58,606 nt of DNA from Aestuariivirga litoralis (GTDB lineage: Bacteria > Pseudomonadota > Alphaproteobacteria > Rhizobiales > Aestuariivirgaceae), in NCBI RefSeq assembly GCF_003234965.1, contig NZ_QKVK01000013.1:1-58606 (forward strand), given 5' to 3'. Under the pieces are notes generated by a model, which did no database searches, was not told the DNA's origin, and worked only from the letters and a program-made list of their open reading frames with translations. Shown piece after piece: positions 36,528-46,100 of the stretch (its first letter is position 1; every line of letters begins with the position of its first letter). Made by a program: the position numbers and the translations under genes.

Positions 36528-36974
36528 TTACTGCGGCTGGCCCTGATCGGGCTGCAGCTTCGACTCGGGCAGCGGGGCCGCCTTCATCGGCTTCAGGCCC
36601 AGTTCCTCGCGCGCCTTGTTGATGAAGGGGCTGCATACGCCACGCTCGAAATAGCCGTTGAAGGCCACGAAGGGCGTGACCACGCGGGCCTCCGGATGGT
36701 CGCGGTAGAAGACGTTTATGGCCTGCGCCACCATGGCACCCTTGAGCTGCAGGCCGACGCCGCAGGCCCTCAGGCCCATGGCGCGGGCGGCGGTGTACTT
36801 GTTGTCGGCAGTGACCACCGTCTGCACGTCGAAGATCGCCATGGCATAGGCCGCCTGCCCTTCCGGCCCGAGGCGCTGCCACTCGGCGGCGTTCTTGACG
36901 AAATCGGCTTGGGCCGGCGCGGCGAGCGAGAAGGCGGCGCAGAGGGTGGCTGCGGCAAGGGCGGGACGGCGCAT
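36528..36974 (-). CDS. Secreted hypothetical protein (148 aa)
   Basis: The start at 36974 follows GGAGTG at good spacing; an ATG four codons upstream (36986) is possible. A signal peptide (MRRPALAAATLCAAFSLAAP, ending AQA) is followed by a compact domain with DFVKNAAEWQRLGPEGQAAY and two cysteines, one in GLRACGVGLQ and one in FERGVCSPFINKA, which could form a disulfide in the periplasm. The sequence ends in a Pro/Gln-rich tail. No family is recognised. It converges on lipB with no gap. Confidence 0.72.
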   Translation of the reverse strand: MRRPALAAATLCAAFSLAAPAQADFVKNAAEWQRLGPEGQAAYAMAIFDVQTVVTADNKYTAARAMGLRACGVGLQLKGAMVAQAINVFYRDHPEARVVTPFVAFNGYFERGVCSPFINKAREELGLKPMKAAPLPESKLQPDQGQPQ

Positions 36975-37036
36975 TGGACACTCCATGAATCGCTGCCGTC
37001 ATACGTCGCAACCGGAGCGCTTGTCCAACGTCGCGC

Positions 37037-37064
37037 TTGTAATTGTGACGAGAATTGTTACATT
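37037..37064 (+). promoter_or_regulatory. Candidate promoter of the glutathione S-transferase gene
   Basis: TTGTAA at 37037-37042, a 16-base spacer and TACATT at 37059-37064, in a locally AT-rich stretch of 36975-37099. The start codon is 35 bases further on, with AAGGA in front of it. Confidence 0.4.
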
Positions 37065-37099
37065 AGCTCCTCACCACACGCCCATCAGAAGGACTGCAC

Positions 37100-37705
37100 A
37101 TGAAGCTCTACTATTCCCCCGGCGCATGCTCGCTCGCCCCGCACATCGTGCTCAATGAGCTTGGCCAGCCCTATGACCTCGAGAAGGTCGACCTGCGCGC
37201 CAAGAAGACCGAGACGGGCGCCGACTTCACCGCCATCAACGCCAAAGGCCAGGTGCCGACGCTGGAACTGGCCAAGGGCGAGGTGCTGACCGAGGTTGCC
37301 ACCATCCTGCAGTACCTCTCCGACAAGGCGAAGGAGTCGAACCTGCTCCCGGCCTTCGGCACGATGGACCGCTACCGCGCCATGGAGACGCTGAACTTCG
37401 TCGCGTCCGAACTGCACAAGGGCATCGGCGGCCTGTTCAACCCGGCGATGCCGGAGGATGGCAAGAAGGCCATCATCGCCCGCGTCGAGCGCAGCCTCGG
37501 CTGGCTCGACAAGCAGCTGGCCACGAAGCCCTACCTGCTGGGCGACACCTATTCGGTGGCCGACGCCTATGCCTTCGTGGTGCTGGGCTGGGCCAAGCAT
37601 GTGAATGTCGACCTGTCGCCCTACGCCCACATCGTGGCCTATATCGACCGGGTCGGCGCGCGGCCCGCAGTCCAGGCTGCGCTGAAGAAGGAAGGGCTGG
37701 CGTAA
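37100..37705 (+). CDS. Glutathione S-transferase (beta-class-like)
   Basis: A 201-aa cytosolic GST. The N-terminal thioredoxin-like domain starts MKLYYSPGACSLAPHIVLNE, where the Cys in PGACSLAPHI is the beta-class catalytic position. The glutathione-binding NAKGQVPTLEL and TEVATILQYL follow. The C-terminal helical domain has LLGDTYSVADAYAFVVLGWA. AAGGACTGC precedes the ATG. Monocistronic, ending in a large palindrome. Confidence 0.94.
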   Translation: MKLYYSPGACSLAPHIVLNELGQPYDLEKVDLRAKKTETGADFTAINAKGQVPTLELAKGEVLTEVATILQYLSDKAKESNLLPAFGTMDRYRAMETLNFVASELHKGIGGLFNPAMPEDGKKAIIARVERSLGWLDKQLATKPYLLGDTYSVADAYAFVVLGWAKHVNVDLSPYAHIVAYIDRVGARPAVQAALKKEGLA

Positions 37706-37733
37706 GGGCACGCCTCTCCGTTTTCCTCTCTCC

Positions 37734-37811
37734 CATCATCGTCGGGCCTGTCCCGGCGATCCTTTTTGGTGGCCGCGAAAAAGGATGCCCGGGCCAAGCC
37801 CGGGCATGATG
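37734..37811. repeat. Intergenic imperfect palindrome (REP-like) between gst and the acylphosphatase gene
   Basis: The segment opens CATCATCGTCGGGCC and closes GGCCAAGCCCGGGCATGATG. The halves are imperfect inverse complements over the full 78 bases, and ATCCTTTTT / AAAAAGGAT form the inner arms. It lies between two convergent genes, so it may serve as a bidirectional terminator. The type resembles dispersed extragenic palindromes of Rhizobiales. Confidence 0.7.
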
Positions 37812-37839
37812 AAGTGAAGAGCATGCGCGACGCGCAGTC

Positions 37840-38117
37840 CTAAACCGTCGGCCACACCTCGAAGCCGCGCCAGTCGCCGGGCGGAAGCGGCGCGCTCGTC
37901 ACGTTGCGGACCAGCGACATCCGCGGACCCCGGTGGCAGGCGACGATCATCGACTGCACGTCCTCTTCCTCACCCATGAACACTGCCTCGACGCGGCCAT
38001 CGCTGCGGTTGCGCACCCAGCCCTTCAGGCCGCGCTGCTTCGCCTCGCGCTCGACATAGGCGCGGAAACCCACGCCCTGCACCCTGCCCTCCACGGTCAC
38101 ATGAAGGGCGGTGACGC

Positions 38118-38121
<4 letters not shown>
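37840..38121 (-). CDS. Acylphosphatase
   Basis: A 93-aa enzyme that hydrolyses acyl phosphates. The signature is complete: VEGRVQGVGFRAYVEREAKQ with the catalytic Arg, and LKGWVRNRSDGRVEAVFMG with the catalytic Asn. The ATG overlaps the pccA-type stop by 4 bases (ATGA), so translation is probably coupled. Confidence 0.95.
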
Positions 38122-40088
<1,967 letters not shown>

Positions 40089-40218
40089 GGCACCCCGGAA
40101 ATGGCTTTTCGGGACAAGGTTCTAGACCGCCCCGGGAGCCCCGGCAATCACACCAAAGGCGAGCCCTCCCCCCGAATTTTCCCTGCCTTTTCCCGGGACC
40201 TGGGCTAGAAGCGCCTCC

Positions 40219-40923
40219 ATGAGCGAACCAAATGACCTGATTTACGGGGTCCACCCCGTCGCCGAGGCGCTGAAGAACCCGAAGCGCAAGATCTACTCCC
40301 TGAAGGCCTCGAAGAACGCCGCCGACAGGCTGGCCGCCGAAATCGCCGCCCGGGGCCTGACACCCGAGATCGTCCACCCCAATGTGCTGGACCGGCGGCT
40401 GGGCGAGGACGCCGTGCACCAGGGCCTGCTGATCGAGGCGAAGCCGCTCGACCAGCCGCGCCTCGACCAGATCGAGAAGTCAGGGATCGTCGTGCTGCTC
40501 GACCAGGTGACGGACCCCCACAATGTGGGGGCCATCATCCGCACCTGCGCGGCCTTCAACGTGACCGCGCTCGTGGCCACCGCACGCCACAGCCCGGAGG
40601 CTTCGGCAGTACTGTTCAAGTCAGCCTCGGGCGCCTACGAACACGTGCCCTTCGTGAAGGTGACGAACCTGTCTCGCGCCATGGCGGAGTTGAAGGACTA
40701 TGGCTTCCGCATCCTCGGGCTGGACAGCGACGCGCCGGAGGACATTGCTGCGGTCGACCGCACGCCGCCCGTCGCCATCGTGCTCGGTGCCGAAGGCAAG
40801 GGCCTGCGCCAGCTGACGCGCGAGAGCTGCGACCACCTGGTTCGGCTGGACATGAACGGCCCGATCCGCAGCCTCAACGTCTCCAACGCCTGCGCAGTGA
40901 CGCTCTACGCGCTCACGCGCTAG
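40219..40923 (+). CDS. rlmB: 23S rRNA (guanosine-2'-O-)-methyltransferase RlmB-type (SpoU family)
   Basis: SPOUT-fold RNA 2'-O-methyltransferase of 234 aa. The N-terminal substrate-binding domain starts IYGVHPVAEALKNPKRKI. The three SpoU motifs are DPHNVGAIIRTCAAFNV, VLGAEGKGLRQLTRESCD and SLNVSNACAVTLYALTR. RlmB and the related TrmH/AviRb types are close, so the exact target G is inferred. No strong ribosome-binding site is seen. Confidence 0.92.
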   Translation: MSEPNDLIYGVHPVAEALKNPKRKIYSLKASKNAADRLAAEIAARGLTPEIVHPNVLDRRLGEDAVHQGLLIEAKPLDQPRLDQIEKSGIVVLLDQVTDPHNVGAIIRTCAAFNVTALVATARHSPEASAVLFKSASGAYEHVPFVKVTNLSRAMAELKDYGFRILGLDSDAPEDIAAVDRTPPVAIVLGAEGKGLRQLTRESCDHLVRLDMNGPIRSLNVSNACAVTLYALTR

Positions 40924-40974
40924 ACCTTTTCGCTCACAGCCCTATTTCGCACAATCTCCACATGTGACGCAGAG

Positions 40975-42354
40975 ATGGCAATGGACAGCAAGCAAGGCGG
41001 CATCGGCCTGTTCGGCGCATTGTCGATCGGCGTCGGCGGCATCGTCGGCGGCGGCTTCTTCGCCACTTTCGGCATCGCGGCTGCAGGGGCGGCGGGTGGA
41101 ACGCCCATCGCCTTCATGATCGGCGGTGCCATCGCGCTGCTCACCGCCTATTCCTATATCGGCCTCACCCTCAGCTTTCCGGGTCCGGGCGGCACGGTGT
41201 CCTTCATCACAAGATCCTTCGGCGACGGGTTGTTCTCCGCCACGGTCAACGTGCTGCTGATCCTCAGCTATGTCGCCATCATGGCGGTCTATGCCTATGC
41301 GCTGGCGGGCTACAGCCAGGGCTACCTGCCCAAGCCGCTGGCCTGGACGGGCACGCATCTCCTCTCCTCCGCCGCACTCGTCATCCTCGCCCTCGTCAAT
41401 TTCGTGGGGCCCGGCCTCGTGCAGAAGTCCGAGAGCATCTTCAATGTCGGCAAGCTCGCGGTCCTCGGCATCTTCATTATCGGTGGCCTGGTGATGCCGG
41501 GGCTCGACTGGAGCAGGTTGGCCCCTTCCGCCTGGTCCGGCCCCATGGCCATCGTCTCCGCCGGCATGATCGGCTTTCTCGCCTATGAAGGCTTCGAGCT
41601 CATCGCCAATGCCTCCGACAGGATCGCGAACCCGCAGCGCGTGCTGCCCGTGGCCTTCCTAAGCTCGGTGCTGATCGCCATCGTGATCTATGGGCTGGCC
41701 TTCATCGTCGGGCTCGGACACCTGCCGCTGGCGCAGCTGCTGGCGGCCAAGGACTTCGCCATTTCGGAAGCAGCCGGAAGCTTTCTTGGGCCCTGGGGCT
41801 TCGGGCTCATGGCGCTGGGCGCGATGCTGGCCTCGGCGTCCGCCATCACGGCGGATTACTTCGGCGCCTCGCGCCTGCCGCCCCAGCTGTCGACCTTCAG
41901 CAAGCTGCCCTCCGCCTTCCACCGCAGCCTGAACCAGCGCCGCACGCGGAGCCTCGTCATCATCGGCGTCCTCGCGCTGCTGGGCGTCAACTTCATGTCG
42001 ATCGAGGCCCTGTCTTCGGCCACCAGCGGCGGCTTCCTGATGGTCTTTGCGGCGCTGAACGTCGCGGCCTGGCGGCTGGCCCCGCAGACCGGCGCCAACC
42101 GCCTGCTCCCGGCCCTTGCCGCAGCGCTGTGCATCGTGGCGCTTGCCGTCACCCTGTGGCAGTTCCTGACCACACCGGGCAGCGCCATCCAGGCGGTGGC
42201 GATCGGCGGCATCGTGGTGGTGGCCCTGGCCATCGAAGGCCTCGCCCGCCTCATCGAGGCCCGCGTCGCAGCCCGCCACCCGATAGCCAGTCCGGCCAGT
42301 GATCGGCGGACCGACCAACCGCCCCGTAGGCAAGGCGGGTCTCGCACTCCGTAG
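40975..42354 (+). CDS. APC-family amino acid/polyamine permease
   Basis: A 459-aa membrane transporter of the amino acid-polyamine-organocation superfamily with about 12 hydrophobic spans. The first helix carries the APC consensus FGALSIGVGGIVGGGFF. The later FLAYEGFELIANASDRIANP matches the helix 6-7 region, and LSSATSGGFLMVFAALNVAA the late helices. The C-terminus is a basic tail. An ATG two codons downstream (40981) is an equal choice. Substrate is not assigned. It follows rlmB by 51 bp and ends in a hairpin just before tRNA-Thr. Confidence 0.9.
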   Translation: MAMDSKQGGIGLFGALSIGVGGIVGGGFFATFGIAAAGAAGGTPIAFMIGGAIALLTAYSYIGLTLSFPGPGGTVSFITRSFGDGLFSATVNVLLILSYVAIMAVYAYALAGYSQGYLPKPLAWTGTHLLSSAALVILALVNFVGPGLVQKSESIFNVGKLAVLGIFIIGGLVMPGLDWSRLAPSAWSGPMAIVSAGMIGFLAYEGFELIANASDRIANPQRVLPVAFLSSVLIAIVIYGLAFIVGLGHLPLAQLLAAKDFAISEAAGSFLGPWGFGLMALGAMLASASAITADYFGASRLPPQLSTFSKLPSAFHRSLNQRRTRSLVIIGVLALLGVNFMSIEALSSATSGGFLMVFAALNVAAWRLAPQTGANRLLPALAAALCIVALAVTLWQFLTTPGSAIQAVAIGGIVVVALAIEGLARLIEARVAARHPIASPASDRRTDQPPRRQGGSRTP

Positions 42355-42382
42355 AGGCCCGCAGGCCGGGGGCCTCTTCCCT
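42353..42382 (+). terminator. Hairpin after the APC permease gene
   Basis: Stem GAGGCCC / GGGCCTC (42354-42360 with 42370-42376), extended by one A-T pair, with a 9-base loop and TTCCCTGTT following. The T tract is weak. Confidence 0.45.
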
Positions 42383-42383
42383 G

Positions 42384-42411
42384 TTGCATGGAGGCCCCAA
42401 AGCGTTCTAAC
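42384..42411 (+). promoter_or_regulatory. Candidate promoter of tRNA-Thr
   Basis: TTGCAT at 42384-42389, a 16-base spacer and TCTAAC at 42406-42411. The predicted start lies a few bases before the tRNA at 42424. Confidence 0.4.
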
Positions 42412-42423
42412 CACAGGACCGTC

Positions 42424-42499
<76 letters not shown>

Positions 42500-42558
42500 G
42501 TTCAATTTCAATTACTTAGCTTTATTTTTGGGAATGATCTTCCTTTGTCAGGTCATCT

Positions 42559-42579
42559 CGGGGCCACTCGCGGGGCCAC
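42559..42579. repeat. Direct repeat CGGGGCCAC x2 beside tRNA-Thr
   Basis: CGGGGCCAC occurs at 42559-42567 and again at 42571-42579, 12 bases apart, about 60 bp past the tRNA. Short direct repeats in this place are typical arm-type integrase-binding sites, but that role is inferred. The stretch 42500-42640 holds no credible gene. Confidence 0.5.
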
Positions 42580-42639
42580 GAGATGAACATCGGGGACGGT
42601 CTCAAGACTTACGATAGAAGCCAATACGGCGCCAAATAG

Positions 42640-43006
42640 GTGAGGCACCTCAAGGTAGATTGGTGAATAGGCAAGGTCGAAACTTGGCGATCCCCCTCTT
42701 TGCGCCCGATGCGTGCTGGTGGGCGCGGATGATGGTAGATCATCTGGACACTGCTTGGTGCCATGCCGGCGGCATTCAACGCCTCCAGCATTGCACCCCT
42801 AACCCCCACGACGGACCAGCGGCTGAACTGACGGTAGACGGAGCACCACTTCCCGAACTCCTCGGGTAAACCCCGCCAGGGCACGCCTGTGCTGGCAATC
42901 CAAACCAAGTCATCGAGAACTATGCGATGAACCCCGGAGGTCGTCCACGCTTCGGTCCCCTATCGATGACAAATGGCTCGAAGAACGCCCATTCCATGTC
43001 CGACAT
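42640..43006 (-). pseudogene. IS5-family transposase remnant, frameshifted
   Basis: Reading from an ATG at 43006, the frame gives MSDMEWAFFEPFVIDRGPKR and GRPPG, then stops. A second frame continues HRIVLDDLVWIASTGVPWRG and LPEEFGKWCSVYRQFSRW. A third resumes near 42733 with STIIRAHQHASGAKRG, which is the first part of the DDE catalytic region. Together these are the N-terminal 120 or so residues of an IS5-type transposase broken by at least two frameshifts and cut short. The rest of the element is missing, so it is inactive. It may have taken part in the loss of the island integrase. Confidence 0.8.
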
Positions 43007-43132
43007 CAGCCCGCGAACCACCGCTGCTCTCCACAAAACACAGACTTAAATCAGAACTCACGTGACTTGTGTATCCACTTTGTCAATACGGCCTAGTCAT
43101 CCAGACACCGTCCTGTCAGTTCCACATTCGAC

Positions 43133-46100
43133 CTATGGCATGTTGCTGACCCTTGCTACACCGTTGCCTACTGTTAAATATACCGTCGCTCCCACCTTAA
43201 TGAGTCCTGTTGGCATGTTGAGACCGGCTGGAGCCTCACCCGGAACAAACTTGCATAGACCCGAGGTCCCAACAGGCGAAGTAACAATGCCGGTAACCGT
43301 GATCTTCCTCAGCAAGCAATTAGCATAGTCGCTCACGTAAATATTGTTGGCCGCGTCCACTGTAACACCATAAGGGCTGGAAAATCTTGCGGAGGTACCA
43401 GCGCCATTGATTGCTCCACGCACGCCAGGCGCACCAGCGAACGTTGTGACCACACCGGTCGGAGCCACTTTGCGGATTGTGCTGTAATAATAGTCTGGCG
43501 CGTAGATATTCCCAGCACTGTCAACTCCCAAACCAAGAATAGTTCCGAGGCGTGCTGTCGCACCTGTGCCATCGGCAGTGCCTGGGATCCCTGCTGATCC
43601 AGCAATCGTTGTAACTTGACCGGACGATACGACAAGCTTGCGGAGTGTGTAGTTACCTGTGTCGGCTACATACAGAACACCGGTTGAAGTAGCAGCCACC
43701 GCAGCTGGCGACTTGAACCGAGCTGCTGCACCGATTCCGTCGAAGGAACCAGGAAGTCCCGTCCCTCCAGCCACATTTGTCACCACACCAACGCTCGTAA
43801 CCTTCCGGATAACGTGGTTCCCGGTATCGGCAACATACAGGTTGCCCGCTCCATCGATTGTAAGTCCCTTGGGACTGTTAAACCTCGCGGCTGTCCCAGT
43901 CCCGTTGCTCGAACCTGGTACACCCCCCAATCCAGCAAAAGTCGACACCACTCCGGCTGGTGATACCTTACGGATAGTATGGTTCCCGGTATCAGCAATG
44001 AAAAGATTGCCTGAAACGTCAGTCACCACTCCGGTGGGATTTCGGAAACGCGCCAGACTGCCCACGTTATCATTGGTTCCAATGACTGCGGGGAAGCCTG
44101 CGAATGTCGTAACTGCACCTGCAGCCGAAATCTTACGAATTGTGTTAGCTGCAACATCGGTAACATAGAGATTATTACCGGAATCCCTAGCAATACCTGA
44201 CGGGATCATGAACCGAGCGCCTCCGCCGGTGCCGTCCAGGGAACCTTGGACACCAGGCGTGCCGGCAAAGGTGGAGACAGCACCCAGCGAAGTCATCTTG
44301 CGTATCGTGCTGTTCCAAGAATCTGCAATGAAAATGTTGCCGAGGCTATCAACGACGGCACCAGATGGTGATCGAAAACGAGCAAGCGAACCCGTCGTAC
44401 TGTCTGTGCTACCAGCTATGCCATAGCTACCAGCGGGGGTCGACACTACCGCTGTAGTAGTAATCTTACGAACGGTTTGCCCGGACCCATCCGTCACATA
44501 CAACCTATTGTTAGCATCTCGTCCAATACCAATCGGCTTATTAAATCGAGCGGCAGATCCCGTTCCATTAGCCCCACCTACCAGACCTGCCGAACCGGCA
44601 AATGTAGTCACTGCACCGGCAGGAGTCATCTTGCGCACTGTGCTGTTGCCACTGTCCGCCAAGAAAACATTACCCTTGCTGTCGCTCACTAGCCCCTGAG
44701 GTGCATTGAACCGCGCCGCAGCACCTATTCCATTGGCTGCTCCTGGTGTGCCCGGACTGCCCGCAACAGTATTCGCTGTACCAGATGTCGTCAGGCTCCG
44801 CACGACGTGGTTACCAGTATCAGCAACATACAATGTCGAGCCCACAATCGTTATACCCATCGGGGATGTGAACTGAGCCGTACCTCCAGATCCATTGCCT
44901 ATACCCGGGATCAGCGCCTTCCCTGCGAGTGTACTCACCACTCCAGTTGGCGTAATGCGCCGAACAAGATGGTTGCCGATCTCGGTAACGTACAAATTTC
45001 CTGATACGTCCACCGCAATAGCCGAAGGTCCATTAAAGCGGGCCGACGTTCCAACTCCATTAGCAAATCCCGGGCCGTCCGCAGCTCCAACAAACAAGGA
45101 GAGTGAAGGTGTTAATACCGTGAAGCTCCTCAACACCGAAGCAGCGGAAAAGTAATTTGAATCTCCCTGCTGTGAGGCTGTCAGCGTGCAGGTCCCCGAC
45201 TTCACCAAATTCACCTTTGATCCTATCACTCCGCAGGTGGCAGCTGTACTTGTGGAATAGCTGACAGCTAAACCTGATGACGCCGTTGCTGATAGACTGA
45301 CAGTGTCGCCGACATATCCTGACAAAGTCTGCCCCCAAATAATCGTCTGCGTGCCCTTGGCGACGGTTAACGTCCGGGTGATCGGAGAGGCAGAAGTGTA
45401 GTTCACATTTCCATTCTGGAATGCCGTAACTGAGCAGCTACCAACCGCGACTAGCTTGAGAACAGAGCCGGTTATAGTACAGACGCTAGTAGTACCAGAT
45501 ACATAACTCACGGGAAGACCGGACGATGACGTAGCCGTCAGCGTATCTGCACTGCCAACAGTGCTTGAGAGCACCTGCGTCCAACTTATGGTTTGCGATC
45601 CCTGTGTGACACCGAAATTCCTACTCACCGGCATCGCGGCAGAATAGTCTTTTGATCCAGCCTGAGCGGCAGTGATATTGCAGACTCCTACTGCAATAAG
45701 TCTCACCGTCGATCCACTAATTGTGCAGACGCTCGTTGAACCGGAACTATAAGTTACAGGAAGGCTCGAAGTTGCAGAAGCCATCAAACCCAGAGAACTT
45801 CCTGCCGAACCAGCCAGAACCTGGTTCCAGGTTATGAGCTGCGTACCCACAGTAACGCTGAAACTCTTGCTGACGGGACTTGCGGGTGCATAGTTAACGC
45901 TACCAGTCTGATAAGCAGTTACGACGCAACTCCCTACAGCAATCAACTTTAGTGTTGCTCCACTTACAGTACAAACCGAAAGCGAACTGGAGGCGAAGGT
46001 TATAGGAAGCCCAGACGACGCCGTTGCAGATGAGAGAACAATTGAGCTGCCGACTGCTCCTGACAGAGACTGCGTCCATGAAATGGATTGCACGCCGATC

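Noticed and set aside
42583-42639. Short frame MNIGDGLKTYDRSQYGAK past the tRNA, considered as an integrase start
   Set aside because: It stops after 18 codons and shows no integrase similarity.
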